Below are positions 8,111 through 16,847 of a stretch of DNA of 64,000 nucleotides, in pieces. Origin of the DNA: an uncultured Robinsoniella sp. (GTDB lineage Bacteria; Bacillota; Clostridia; Lachnospirales; Lachnospiraceae). Position 1 is the first letter of the stretch. Each line of letters begins with the position of its first letter. The position numbers and the translations under genes were made by a program. Location of the stretch: NCBI GenBank assembly GCA_900540475.1, contig UQGG01000040.1, forward strand, positions 5,241 through 69,240, given 5' to 3'. The notes beneath the pieces were generated by a model, which worked only from the letters and a program-made list of their open reading frames with translations, made no database searches and was not told where the DNA came from.

Positions 8111-8867
8111 GAGCAACATCACCACCTAACATGGACATCACATCCAGAATTTCCTGGAAGAATTTTTTCCGGTCTTTCTTACCCCTGAGCATCTCCGTAA
8201 AGATTCTGCCGTCACGCAGAAAGAGAATCCGGCTGCAGTGGCTGGCTGTAAATGCATCATGCGTAACCATTAGAATTGTAATTCCAAGAATTTCATTCAA
8301 TTCCTTCATTGCAGTGAGCAGCATGGCGCTGGAAGCGGAATCCAACGCTCCGGTAGGTTCATCAGCAAGGAGCAGATCCGGTTCATTCACCAGCGCTCTT
8401 GCACAGGCACAGCGCTGCTTCTGTCCACCGGATACCTCATAGGGAAATTTGTGAAGTTCATTGAGAATACCGAGTTTTTCAGCAATTGTATTTACCTTAG
8501 ATGGAATCTCAGCCTGTGGCATATTCCGTATGGTAAGTGCCAGTTCAATATTCTCTCCCAGGGTAAGGGTATCCAGAAGGTTATACTCCTGAAAGACAAA
8601 TCCCAGATGCTTACTCCGAAAGCGTGCAATCTCCTGTTCCGTCAACTGTGTGATTTCCCGGTCCTTTAAATATATCTTTCCTGCGGAGGGGTCATCCAAA
8701 GTGGATACGCACTGGAGCAATGTTGTCTTTCCGGAACCGCTGGCACCCATGATTCCCACAAACTCTCCCCCTGCAACGTTAAAATTTACGTCATCCAGGG
8801 CCTTTGTTACATTCTCATTTTCTCCATAATATTTAGAGATATGTTCTATTTTCAATAATGTCTCCAT
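8100..8867 (-). CDS. BceA-type ABC transporter ATP-binding protein
   Basis: This 255-residue ATPase shows Walker A (G-A-S-G-S-G-K-T-T-L near 42), the signature V-S-G-G-Q-K-Q-R, Walker B L-L-L-A-D-E-P-T-G-A-L-D, and an H-loop in M-V-T-H-D. It belongs to the MacB/BceA subfamily. ATG 8867 lies 6 bases after GAGGTG; the frame stays open upstream to 8918 but without a ribosome site. It pairs with the downstream permease, whose start it overlaps. The gap from the kinase gene is 91 bases, long enough for a separate BceR-controlled promoter, though none was clear. Confidence 0.93.
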   Translation of the reverse strand: METLLKIEHISKYYGENENVTKALDDVNFNVAGGEFVGIMGASGSGKTTLLQCVSTLDDPSAGKIYLKDREITQLTEQEIARFRSKHLGFVFQEYNLLDTLTLGENIELALTIRNMPQAEIPSKVNTIAEKLGILNELHKFPYEVSGGQKQRCACARALVNEPDLLLADEPTGALDSASSAMLLTAMKELNEILGITILMVTHDAFTASHCSRILFLRDGRIFTEMLRGKKDRKKFFQEILDVMSMLGGDVAHVR

Positions 8868-8958
8868 ATTCATCACCTCAGATATATCATACCTCCTGTA
8901 TGCATTGGAACATAGCATATATTCTTACAGAATTCTTTCCTTTTCGTAAGAATTGCCT

Positions 8959-9957
8959 CTACAGGCGCAGAGGCAATGACAGGCGGACTTCCGTATATTT
9001 GTTTTCTTCTGATTGAATGCTTAATCCAATGCCCATATCATCTGCATTTTTTTTGCAGAGATAGAGTCCCATTCCGGTAGAACGCAGATTTTTTCTTCCA
9101 TTTTTTCCGGTGAAGCCTTTTTCAAAAACTCTAGGGAGGTCTTCAGCGGTAATGCCGCAACCATTGTCCCATATGTAAAAATGCAGCAAATTATCCTGAA
9201 TGCCATAAGAAAATGTAATTGCCGGTTCCTGGCTGCTCCGATAGACAACAGCATTATAGACCAGCTGGTTCAGCAGAAATAAAAGGCCTTTCTCATCCCC
9301 GTATACCGCAGGAACAGATTCCGGAATTTCTATGCGGATTCCATTCTGAATCAACATTTGTTTATTCATGGACAGACATTCATTTAAAATCTCCATGAAG
9401 TTCACCTTTTTAAAAATAAAATCCGTGTGTATGCTTTCGCCCCGCCCATAATAGAGTACCTGTTCCAGCAGATGGTTCATGGTTTCCAGCTCAAAGAGCA
9501 TATCCCGGCTGTCTTCTGTCCGCATCCGTTCCGCAATTAATTTAATAACAGAGATGGGCTGCTTCATATCATGGACATAAGATTCCAGCCATTCCTGGTA
9601 TTCCCTGCTCTCCCGCCGTCCCTGTTCCACCTGCTCAAGCATGGATTTTGTACATTCCCGAAGCAGGCACAGATAAGCCGTTTCTTCATAAGTTTCTGCA
9701 TCTTTCCATATCTGGGGAAACAGATACTTTTCGTCTAGCTGCCCTACTAAAACAGCCATTTTATGAAAATATGCCCGCTGCTTCCGATAACGCAGTATAT
9801 TATAAATAATAATGACCGCCAGACATACAAAAAATACCGGAAAAATCTCCCACCAACCCAGTTTCAGTGCTTTCAGGTACAAACAGGCAGCAGACAAACC
9901 AATAAACGAAACCAATATATAGGTCAGGCGCTGCTGCCAGTACAGACACCCGTTCAA
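8959..9957 (-). CDS. BceS-type sensor histidine kinase
   Basis: The 332-residue intramembrane-sensing kinase has two membrane segments in residues 10-55 with almost no extracellular loop, then His129 in S-Y-V-H-D-M-K-Q-P, an N-box (N-Q-L-V-Y-N-A-V), and G boxes D-N-G-C-G-I and G-M-G-L-Y-L. BceS kinases detect peptides through their partner BceAB transporter rather than directly. The start is TTG at 9957, overlapping the regulator's stop by four bases, with AGGGG upstream. It phosphorylates the response regulator encoded just before it. Confidence 0.92.
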   Translation of the reverse strand: MNGCLYWQQRLTYILVSFIGLSAACLYLKALKLGWWEIFPVFFVCLAVIIIYNILRYRKQRAYFHKMAVLVGQLDEKYLFPQIWKDAETYEETAYLCLLRECTKSMLEQVEQGRRESREYQEWLESYVHDMKQPISVIKLIAERMRTEDSRDMLFELETMNHLLEQVLYYGRGESIHTDFIFKKVNFMEILNECLSMNKQMLIQNGIRIEIPESVPAVYGDEKGLLFLLNQLVYNAVVYRSSQEPAITFSYGIQDNLLHFYIWDNGCGITAEDLPRVFEKGFTGKNGRKNLRSTGMGLYLCKKNADDMGIGLSIQSEENKYTEVRLSLPLRL

Positions 9958-10619
9958 AGCTGATACCCCTGACCATAACGCGTCTGGATGAGATTGCCGG
10001 CACCCAGATCTTTTAGCTTGCTTCTGAGCCGTGTCATGTGAACACTTAAGGTATTGTCATCAATGTACACCTGGTTGTCCCAGAGTTCCTCTATTAAATC
10101 CACTCGTTTGACAATTTCCCGGGGATGGGAAAACAAATATGCCAACAGGAGGGTTTCCTGTCTGGTGAGAATAATTTCTTTCTCCCCTCTGCACAGCTTC
10201 CCTTTCGCCGGACACAGGTAAAAATCTTCCCATTGCAGACTGCGGTCCTCCGATGGACCAGCACCGCTTCTTCTCAGCAATGCAGCAACCCGGGCAAGAA
10301 GGATGGGCATATTGTAAGGTTTGCGGATATAGTCATCCCCGCCCAGCGTCATCCCATACAGTTCGTCCATGTTCGAATCTCTGCTGGTCAAAAACATAAT
10401 TGGTATTTTAGAAAATTGCCGGATGCTTCTGCAGATTTCATAACCATCCCTGCCCGGAAGGGAAATGTCCAGCAGCAGGAGCTTATAATCTCCGCTTTTT
10501 ACGTAATCCTCTATCCGGTCAAAGTCATCCGCCAGCTTCACTTCATACCCATTGCTGCCCAGTTCCCGCGCCAGCTCTCTGCGAAGAATCCGGTCATCTT
10601 CTATTAATAACAGTTTCAT
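9954..10619 (-). CDS. BceR-type OmpR-family response regulator
   Basis: The 221-residue protein has a receiver domain (1-115) with acidic pocket E-D-D at 7-9, phosphorylation site Asp51 (L-L-L-L-D-I-S-L-P-G), Thr/Ser in F-L-T-S-R and a conserved Lys in R-K-P-Y. A winged-helix DNA-binding domain covers about 125-221 (D-N-T-L-S-V-H-M-T-R-L-R-S-K-L). It probably activates the BceAB genes. Its ATG at 10619 overlaps the stop of the ceramidase-like gene by four bases (ATGA), implying translational coupling. Confidence 0.93.
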   Translation of the reverse strand: MKLLLIEDDRILRRELARELGSNGYEVKLADDFDRIEDYVKSGDYKLLLLDISLPGRDGYEICRSIRQFSKIPIMFLTSRDSNMDELYGMTLGGDDYIRKPYNMPILLARVAALLRRSGAGPSEDRSLQWEDFYLCPAKGKLCRGEKEIILTRQETLLLAYLFSHPREIVKRVDLIEELWDNQVYIDDNTLSVHMTRLRSKLKDLGAGNLIQTRYGQGYQL

Positions 10620-11896
10620 CTGTCTGAATTCCTCCCCAGGGCATGATCAGCAACAAACCTGATTAATTCCGATGCCGAGTTCCTCTGCAGCGGAAAGACA
10701 CGTCCATGATACATAAAATAAAATAGCATGGACCAGTAAACCTCATAACCGCCCATATCAAATTCTTCTTCCGTTGGGAAATAGCCTGTGCATCCATTGG
10801 TATAGCCTCCGAAATAGAAAAAATCATTCTGGAGCAGCCGTGAAACATCCAGTGCAAATTCACACATTATTTCATTTGCCACACCGCACAGGCAGAACGT
10901 ATCAAGGAACAAATACTGGACTTCGATCTCTTCCTCCTGTACGTCTGTCTTATTTTGCAAAAGACGCTGTACTTCCTTGAGCCACAGCGTACCATCAATG
11001 CCACATGCTTCCGCTGCTTCTTTGGCAATAGCAGCTGCCTGCTCATAAGACGGCACATCTGCAAATAGAGTAATGTTTCTGGAATATATGGAGATAGTTT
11101 TAAGCGGTCCTGGTTCCAGGGATGCAATGACCGGCTCTGTCTGCAAAAGCACCGCCTGTGCCATTTCGTTCAGCGCCGTTTCTGAGCGGATAAAACGGCT
11201 GTCACTGGCATCCGGCGGCAAAAGTTCTGATTGAAAATACTTTGGCGCTACATTTCCAGAAGCCCCCTGGGTTACCATAACCGGACAGTCATATTTAGCT
11301 TGTAATACATCCCTTACGGTGCCGAAGAAATCTGGTGATATCTGGTAATTATCCGCTTTCAGTACGTTATTGTGGACAGACAGGCGAAGTAGGATTAACT
11401 TCAGCTCTTCGTCTTTCGCTCCCCGGACTTCTAATATTCCGATCCTTTTGTCTACCGTATCACAGCCGCTGCGCCGGTTCAAACCGATATCGGTATAGGC
11501 ATTCCCCCATGCCGCGTATACAAAATCCATGTTTTGCAGTGCTTCTGCTACTCCGGATTTTACCTGACTGCAGAGAAATTGAAAATACTCCGGGGCGCTG
11601 CTGTCATTGGGTGCCGAATGGCTGTGCGTAAAACAGAGCATTACCTTCTCCCGGGGAACGGATAACAGATTCCCGATTTCATCCCTCAAAAACTCTCCAT
11701 GCTGTTTGGAAAAACCAATATGGTCGATTGCGGCAAGGCAGCCCATTTCATCAGCCGACTGCCATATGGCAATCTGTGCATACAGGGGATTCAGAATGCC
11801 TTTTGACCATTCATCCTGCCGTCCAAACCCAACTGTCTGAATAGAATCCGAAGGGGTAATATCTTTTTGTGAAAAGCCCATTTTTATAGTGTTCAT
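10616..11896 (-). CDS. neutral ceramidase-like protein, first gene of the bce operon
   Basis: This 426-residue protein resembles the N-terminal catalytic domain of neutral/alkaline ceramidases, zinc amidases that cleave the N-acyl bond of ceramide. Visible marks are M-G-F-S-Q-K-D-I-T-P at the start, the zinc-site-like F-T-H-S-H-S-A-P (about residues 89-96), a Q-G-A-S-G-N-V-A-P serine-site region near 208, and Y-T-N-G-C-T-G-Y-F-P-T-E near 365. No signal peptide is seen, so it is probably cytoplasmic, unlike secreted family members. ATG 11896 follows GAGGTAA. It is coupled to the response regulator gene. The true substrate may be another N-acyl compound. Confidence 0.78.
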   Translation of the reverse strand: MNTIKMGFSQKDITPSDSIQTVGFGRQDEWSKGILNPLYAQIAIWQSADEMGCLAAIDHIGFSKQHGEFLRDEIGNLLSVPREKVMLCFTHSHSAPNDSSAPEYFQFLCSQVKSGVAEALQNMDFVYAAWGNAYTDIGLNRRSGCDTVDKRIGILEVRGAKDEELKLILLRLSVHNNVLKADNYQISPDFFGTVRDVLQAKYDCPVMVTQGASGNVAPKYFQSELLPPDASDSRFIRSETALNEMAQAVLLQTEPVIASLEPGPLKTISIYSRNITLFADVPSYEQAAAIAKEAAEACGIDGTLWLKEVQRLLQNKTDVQEEEIEVQYLFLDTFCLCGVANEIMCEFALDVSRLLQNDFFYFGGYTNGCTGYFPTEEEFDMGGYEVYWSMLFYFMYHGRVFPLQRNSASELIRFVADHALGRNSDR

Positions 11897-11977
11897 TTGA
11901 TTACCTCGTTTCTTTTTTGAATAATCTTCTGCTTTGATTTATGCGTTAAAAGATGTAAATAAATTCTGGTTTATACT

Positions 11978-11986
11978 ATTATAGCA
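11978..11986 (-). promoter_or_regulatory. extended -10 promoter for the ceramidase-bce operon
   Basis: On the minus strand TGCTATAAT (11986-11978) is a perfect extended -10; no good -35 was found. It lies 82 bases before the ceramidase-like start. Confidence 0.5.
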
Positions 11987-12004
11987 GAGATGGAATTAAA
12001 AACG

Positions 12005-12045
12005 AAGCACTGTATATTTTTTTATGCTTGTAATATACAGTGCTT
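12005..12045 (-). terminator. intrinsic terminator after the UDG-like gene
   Basis: A perfect 14-bp inverted repeat (12005-12018 with 12032-12045) is followed on the minus strand by CGTTTTTAAT. It separates the WYL/UDG-like pair from the ceramidase-bce operon. Confidence 0.8.
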
Positions 12046-12094
12046 TAAGATATATAACTATATTCTATAGTTAGAAAATGATACTTTTATATGA

Positions 12095-12691
12095 TTACAG
12101 CCGAATAATCTCCAGCATGTTTGCTATATCCTCTGAAGCCATCTGAAACTTAGACTTTTCGATCAGAATATTTTGTCCCGTCATGATATAGGAAGGCATT
12201 ATTCGGATGCCTTTATAGTAAAATTCGCTGTTTCGCATTTTATAAGTTGAAATGGCTGGAATTGTATTTTTACCGGAGTTTTTTTTGCTGATCAGATTGA
12301 ACGCCTTTTTTGCAACGTCCCCCATCAGCATAATTACTTTCAAATCCGGGAAAAGTGACAGCTCTTTTTCCAAAAACGGCAGGCTACTTTCAATCTGGTC
12401 CCGGCTTATTGCATATTCTGATTTTGGAACTTTTACTGCATTCGTAATATAAACGCCCAAATCAATTATATCATTTATGGTGTCTGCGCAGGCACCTGCT
12501 TTTTGGAACAGAGGGATTGTCGTTTCTAAATATGCAGTCCTGCCGCCGCCGTAAAAATCTTGTTCTGAATCGCCTGGAACTACCTCATTAATCATCACAG
12601 CCCGGATTTTTTCAGGCTGAATATCAACATTACTAAACTGCATCCTATCGATTTTCCCAGACAGACTTTCCAACTCTTTTTTTATATTCAT
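12095..12691 (-). CDS. uracil-DNA-glycosylase superfamily protein
   Basis: This 198-residue protein looks like the UDG superfamily fold. A-V-M-I-N-E-V-V-P-G-D (31-41) is at the motif-1 position, V-Y-I-T-N-A-V-K-V-P-K (80-90) matches the family's conserved N-x-V-x-x-P strand, and V-I-M-L-M-G-D-V-A-K-K-A (118-129) matches the L-x-G-x-x-A segment. The Fe-S cysteines of family 4 enzymes are absent, so base-excision activity is uncertain. It starts eight bases after the WYL regulator gene, so the two are cotranscribed. Confidence 0.62.
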   Translation of the reverse strand: MNIKKELESLSGKIDRMQFSNVDIQPEKIRAVMINEVVPGDSEQDFYGGGRTAYLETTIPLFQKAGACADTINDIIDLGVYITNAVKVPKSEYAISRDQIESSLPFLEKELSLFPDLKVIMLMGDVAKKAFNLISKKNSGKNTIPAISTYKMRNSEFYYKGIRIMPSYIMTGQNILIEKSKFQMASEDIANMLEIIRL

Positions 12692-12699
12692 ATGTGCGA

Positions 12700-13611
12700 T
12701 TACTCCTTCCTGTGATGCTGCAATGCACGCCTACAGCGTTCTATAATGTTCTCTCTTAACCGTTTCGGTGATATAATTTCTACTTGATCCCCAAAGGACA
12801 TAATAAATTCATAAATCCACTGGTTTTCCGGCACGGATGCTGTTACCCGATATCCATTTTCCAGCTTTGCAATATCCTGATCATCAAAAATATCATATAT
12901 ACGATAAGCCATTTCCTCCGGAACTTGCAGCTCTATTTCCATTATCGCCCCCATATCTTCCGTCATAGGAAATACGGTATCAGCGGTTTCCATCTGTCTG
13001 CTAAACTCCTCATTTGTAAGTGTGATCTCCTTCATTCTGGAAATTCTAAAAAGCCTGTTCCCAGACCGGCAGCGGCAGTAAGCATAAAGATACCAGGCTC
13101 TGTCTTTATAAAATAATTTCAAAGGTTCCGCTTCTCTTCTCATACCAGTACAGGAAGACGAATAATAAGTAAAGGAAATGACCCTGCTTTCCAAAATGGA
13201 CTGCTTCAAAGTTTGAAATATTTTTTGCTCGTTTTCTCTGGAGATTCCCCAACGTGATAAATCAGCCTCAATCCATTTTGTCTGGGCAGTTTGAAAAACT
13301 GCGCCTAGTTTTGTCAGAATATCCTCTGCATCCTGGTATTGTATTGCGCCAAGACTCTGCAGTCCCATCAAAATTTCCTGCTTTTCCTTATCCGATAAGA
13401 TGGATTTATGCAGGACAAAATGATCCAGCAGCTGGATTCCGCCCTTTCTGCCCGCTGTGACATAAATGGGAATACCGGCACTGCTGAGCGAATCAACATC
13501 CCGGTAAATTGTTCGAATGGAGACTTCAAATTTTTCAGCAAGTTCCGGCGCAGTTGCCCGTCCTTTTTCCAAAAGATAATAGATGATTTTGAATAAACGC
13601 CCTTCGGACAT
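12700..13611 (-). CDS. HTH-WYL transcriptional regulator (YafY/DeoR type)
   Basis: The 303-residue protein has an N-terminal winged helix (residues 3-60; A-P-E-L-A-E-K-F-E-V-S-I-R-T-I-Y-R-D-V) and a WYL ligand-binding domain at about 135-215, with a C-terminal extension that often senses nucleic acids or small ligands. ATG 13611 lies 7 bases after GGGAGGT; an in-frame ATG at 13629 overlaps that site and was rejected. It precedes the UDG-like gene and has a palindrome in its promoter, suggesting self-control. Confidence 0.88.
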   Translation of the reverse strand: MSEGRLFKIIYYLLEKGRATAPELAEKFEVSIRTIYRDVDSLSSAGIPIYVTAGRKGGIQLLDHFVLHKSILSDKEKQEILMGLQSLGAIQYQDAEDILTKLGAVFQTAQTKWIEADLSRWGISRENEQKIFQTLKQSILESRVISFTYYSSSCTGMRREAEPLKLFYKDRAWYLYAYCRCRSGNRLFRISRMKEITLTNEEFSRQMETADTVFPMTEDMGAIMEIELQVPEEMAYRIYDIFDDQDIAKLENGYRVTASVPENQWIYEFIMSFGDQVEIISPKRLRENIIERCRRALQHHRKE

Positions 13612-13642
13612 CGGATTTACCTCCCTCATTTAGATAATTACT

Positions 13643-13676
13643 ATCATAACATGTAAACCCTGACAACGTATGTCAA
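13643..13676 (-). promoter_or_regulatory. promoter and palindromic operator of the WYL regulator
   Basis: On the minus strand TTGACA (13676-13671) and an extended -10 TGTTATGAT (13651-13643) lie 22 bases apart, so the extended -10 may act alone. TGACA-ACGTA-TGTCA (13661-13675) is a 15-bp palindrome overlapping the -35. Confidence 0.45.
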
Positions 13677-13809
13677 TTTTTCAGTATTCTATTTTGAAAT
13701 TTTTTTTATTTGGAAGTATTATAATATTGCATTTATAATAATATTAAACATCTTGTAAGCAGGGAATGATTGCATATGATAAGATATCAATGCAAAATTA
13801 TACGAAAAG

Positions 13810-13843
13810 AAGACGCTTTGTAGAAAAATACACAAAGCGTCTT
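13810..13843 (-). terminator. terminator after the aldo/keto reductase gene
   Basis: AAGACGCTTTGT (13810-13821) pairs with ACAAAGCGTCTT (13832-13843), followed on the minus strand by CTTTTCG. Confidence 0.75.
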
Positions 13844-13862
13844 TCCTCAGCTAACCATCAGA

Positions 13863-15005
13863 TTATTGAAACAACTCTTTTGCCTGTTCCATATGCCGAA
13901 TAACCGGAACGCCAAATGGACATCGTTCTTCACATCCGCCGCAGGCAACACAGTCTGCCGCATTTGCAGACAACCCAAAATAGTGTGCTTTAATGGTATC
14001 CGGAAGTTCTTTTTGCATAGTGGCTAAATCGTAAAGCTTTTGTACCATTGCAATATCGATTCCTACCGGACATGGCAGGCAATGGCCGCAATAGGTACAT
14101 TGTCCCGAATACGCATGGCTTGGTGCCCCTGCCAGAACCGTTGCATAATCTTTTTCCTCTTCGGTAGCTGTCTCATAAGCAACCGCCTGATCAACGTGTT
14201 CGATTGTATCATATCCAACGAGAACACTTGCAACCGCTGGTCTGGTCAAAGCATAGTGCAGACACTGGACAGGAGTGAGCGCTACTCCAAAAGGTGAAGC
14301 TTCTGCTGAAAACAGCCTGCCTCCTGCATAACCTTTCATAACATTGATACCAACATTTTCACGTTCACATATCTGATATAGTTCCGCCCTCTCCGGTGCA
14401 ATTCCTCCCAGTTCATCAGCATATTTCTCATTGAAATACTCTGTCATATCCTCGGTAGCCGGAAGCATATCAAATGCAGGATTGATGCTGAATAAGATCA
14501 TCTCTATTTCACCCTGTAATGCTGCAAGTTTTGCAACATCCGGGTTGTGGGTGCTCAATCCAATATGATGTATGATGCCCTGATCTTTTAACGTTCTTGC
14601 ATACTCCATAAATTCACTCTGTATAATTTGATGAAACTCAGCAGCTTCATCCACAAAATGAATCATTCCCAGATCTATGTAATCGGTGTCGAGGCGGGTA
14701 AGCAAATCTTCGAATGCCTCTTTTACTTTTGCCATATCCCGTGTTTTGAGATATTGTCCATCCTTCCAGGTAGAACCAAGGTGACCCTGAATGATCCATC
14801 TGTCACGTTTTTCTTTCATTGCTTTCCCTATATTGGAACGTACATTTGGTTCCGCCATCCAGCAGTCTAAAATATTGATGCCGCTCTCTTCACATCGCTT
14901 CATAACATCCTTGATTTCTTCTAACGTATGCCGTTCTAACCATTCCGCGCCAAGACCGATTTCACTGACACTAAGACCTGTTTTTCCCAATGTTCTGTAT
15001 TGCAT
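13863..15005 (-). CDS. aldo/keto reductase with C-terminal 4Fe-4S domain
   Basis: The 380-residue protein has an aldo/keto reductase barrel (1-270; Y-R-T-L-G-K-T-G-L-S-V-S-E-I-G-L-G start) and a ferredoxin-like tail with C-T-Y-C-G-H-C-L-P-C-P near 298 and C-V-A-C-G-G-C-E-E-R-C-P near 353, enough for two [4Fe-4S] clusters. Such fused proteins occur widely in Clostridia as oxidoreductases of unknown substrate. ATG 15005 follows GAGGATAAAGA. It stands alone between the alcohol dehydrogenase and WYL genes with its own terminator. The 158-base upstream gap shows CATATAAT near 15083 on the minus strand, without a clear -35. Confidence 0.88.
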   Translation of the reverse strand: MQYRTLGKTGLSVSEIGLGAEWLERHTLEEIKDVMKRCEESGINILDCWMAEPNVRSNIGKAMKEKRDRWIIQGHLGSTWKDGQYLKTRDMAKVKEAFEDLLTRLDTDYIDLGMIHFVDEAAEFHQIIQSEFMEYARTLKDQGIIHHIGLSTHNPDVAKLAALQGEIEMILFSINPAFDMLPATEDMTEYFNEKYADELGGIAPERAELYQICERENVGINVMKGYAGGRLFSAEASPFGVALTPVQCLHYALTRPAVASVLVGYDTIEHVDQAVAYETATEEEKDYATVLAGAPSHAYSGQCTYCGHCLPCPVGIDIAMVQKLYDLATMQKELPDTIKAHYFGLSANAADCVACGGCEERCPFGVPVIRHMEQAKELFQ

Positions 15006-15163
15006 TCTTTATCCTCGCTTTCCTGTACTGATGTATTTTTATATTACATCCAGTATAGCATATAACAGTTTTTTTTCATACCATTATATGGGTACGCAGG
15101 TACCTGTTTTTACGGGATTTCAGAATATATACGCCTATTAGAAACAAGCGGAAACAGTGCGTT

Positions 15164-16210
15164 TTAAATCATCTTTATGACTGCCTTTATCACATCGTCT
15201 TTGTGATTTAAATTATAATCTACGCCTTCCATAACGTCTTTGAAGTCGTATGTATGGGACACGATTTCTTTGAGCGGGATAAGTCCGCTGCTTACGGCAC
15301 TGATTGCTGCAGGGTAAAGATTCCGGTAGCGGTATACGGAATATATGGTACCCTCCATGGCGTTTAATGTGGCGATATCCAGTTCCAGTACGGGTTCGGG
15401 AGAAACACCGACTAACGTCACTTTACCGGCTCTTTTAATCAAGCGGCAGGTCTGAAGTGTTGTAACCCTGTTTCCGGCACATTCATATACCTGATCCACC
15501 CCTCCGCCCGGAAGTGTTTTGACAAATTCTTCGATATTTTCTGTTTTGCTGTTAAATACTCGGGCGGCTCCCAGTTCTTTTGCTTTTGTGAGACGTTTAT
15601 CCAGGATATCCACTACATAAATCTCACTGACTCCTCTGGCTTTTAAGGACATCAGTGTTACCAATCCGATGCATCCTGCTCCCAGTACCACAGCAGTTTC
15701 ACCCAGTTTTGCATTGGATAATTCACAGGCATGCATCCCCACTGCCAGCGGTTCCATCAATGCCCCTTCTAATGTAGATACATGGTCAGGCAGTTTAAAA
15801 GTCATGCTTGCTGCATGAGTACAATATTCGGAAAAGACTCCGTCTTTTTCTTTGGGTATCGCCATGAACTTTACTTCTTTACATAGATTATAATGACCCT
15901 TCAGGCAGTCTTCACAGTGTCCGCAGGGAACCCCCGGCTCTAAGGCAACCCGGTCTCCGATCTCAAACCCAGTCACCCCTTCTCCGATAGCCGTTACTAT
16001 GCCTCCTGGCTCATGCCCCAGTACCAGGGGACCATCCGGTATCCAGTTTGCAAGCCTGCCCTCAGCGTAAAAATGCAGATCCGACCCACATACTCCCACA
16101 TATTCTAACTTAATCTGTAACTCTCCTTTTCCTGGCTGGGGTACAGGTCGTTCCTCCCATTCCATTTTTAAAGGACCTGTCATAACTGCTACTTTCATTG
16201 TTCCTTCCAT
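15164..16210 (-). CDS. zinc-dependent alcohol dehydrogenase (sorbitol/threonine dehydrogenase type)
   Basis: The 348-residue medium-chain dehydrogenase carries C-G-S-D-L-H near 41 and G-H-E-P near 66 (catalytic zinc), four structural-zinc cysteines in C-G-H-C-E-D-C-L-K-G-H-Y-N-L-C (about 97-111), and the NAD site G-A-G-C-I-G. It oxidises a polyol or alcohol to a ketone; the substrate is unknown. ATG 16210 follows AAGAAGGG; an alternative ATG lies at 16198. A LacI regulator is encoded upstream on the same strand, and TTTAGT/ACTAAA elements like those at the LacI promoter occur before this gene. Confidence 0.88.
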   Translation of the reverse strand: MEGTMKVAVMTGPLKMEWEERPVPQPGKGELQIKLEYVGVCGSDLHFYAEGRLANWIPDGPLVLGHEPGGIVTAIGEGVTGFEIGDRVALEPGVPCGHCEDCLKGHYNLCKEVKFMAIPKEKDGVFSEYCTHAASMTFKLPDHVSTLEGALMEPLAVGMHACELSNAKLGETAVVLGAGCIGLVTLMSLKARGVSEIYVVDILDKRLTKAKELGAARVFNSKTENIEEFVKTLPGGGVDQVYECAGNRVTTLQTCRLIKRAGKVTLVGVSPEPVLELDIATLNAMEGTIYSVYRYRNLYPAAISAVSSGLIPLKEIVSHTYDFKDVMEGVDYNLNHKDDVIKAVIKMI

Positions 16211-16273
16211 TTTTATAACCCTTCTTTCTGAATGTGATAATGTGATAAGATATTATAGTACGATTGCTGATGA

Positions 16274-16453
16274 ACTAAATTTTATTAAGTAATATAAAAT
16301 AATAAAATGCATTGTGGTTCCTATTCTTTTGCCTGTGTTTATGTTTATTACAGGTATTATAGCAACTCATGTTTTGCATGTCAATAAAATAAATTAAATT
16401 TATTTAGTTATATAAATATGTTTTTGGTTGTTTTTAAGTATATTTACTAAATT
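16274..16453. promoter_or_regulatory. candidate LacI-operator cluster upstream of the alcohol dehydrogenase
   Basis: ACTAAATT occurs at 16274-16281 and 16446-16453, and AATAAATT-A-AATTTATT is a palindrome at 16388-16404 followed by TTTAGT. The same ACTAAATT motif flanks the LacI gene's own promoter (17898-17920). The area is very A/T rich, so chance matches are possible. Confidence 0.35.
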
Positions 16454-16502
16454 TATTTTAGCATCAGTTATAATCTCGTATTGGTACTATTTCTGGTGTT
16501 AT

Positions 16503-16580
16503 TATCCGAAGAGTATATTCGAAGGGTGTATTTGAAGGATATATTTCAAGGGCATATTCGAAGGATATATTTCAAGGGTA
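16503..16580. repeat. 13-bp tandem repeat, six units
   Basis: Six head-to-tail 13-bp units follow the pattern TATTYGAAGGRTR, with some units reading TATTTCAAGGGYA. No open frame runs through it. It sits in the 637-base gap between the alcohol dehydrogenase and LacI genes. The rest of that gap holds the A/T-rich operator cluster and the LacI terminator; no gene was seen. Confidence 0.85.
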
Positions 16581-16684
16581 CCACGTCCAGTGCCTGCCCC
16601 ACTTCAGCTTGCTTTCTCAAGCGTATCCCATCTTAGCAGTCACGCCTGATCCTACAGATTAAATTCATTTCAAACCTTTGTACA

Positions 16685-16723
16685 CAAAAAAAGAACAGCC
16701 TCTTTCGATATCCGAAGCTGTTC
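16685..16723 (-). terminator. terminator of the LacI gene
   Basis: GAACAGC (16693-16699) pairs with GCTGTTC (16717-16723), with further pairing inside, followed on the minus strand by CTTTTTTTG. Confidence 0.75.
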
Positions 16724-16847
16724 CTGTTCTATCACAGGGCAATGATTACTGTAAATATGCTGCCCTTTTCTATCTGGCTTGTTACGGAAAGAGTCCCCCA
16801 GACGATCCATTATCCGCTGTTTTAAAATTGTAAAAGTCCGCTTTGTG

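Noticed and set aside
8131..8442. 103-codon plus-strand frame antisense to the BceA-type gene
   Set aside because: It mirrors conserved ATPase motifs on the other strand and has no ribosome site.
8868..8918. N-terminal extension of the BceA-type ATPase to 8918
   Set aside because: The strong ribosome site GAGGTG at 8879-8874 serves the ATG at 8867; the upstream part has no ribosome site and does not look like ABC protein sequence.
12784..13116. 110-codon plus-strand frame inside the WYL regulator gene
   Set aside because: It is antisense to a clear gene and has non-coding-like composition.
16503..16580. CRISPR-like array
   Set aside because: The 13-bp units are contiguous with no spacers and no cas genes are present.
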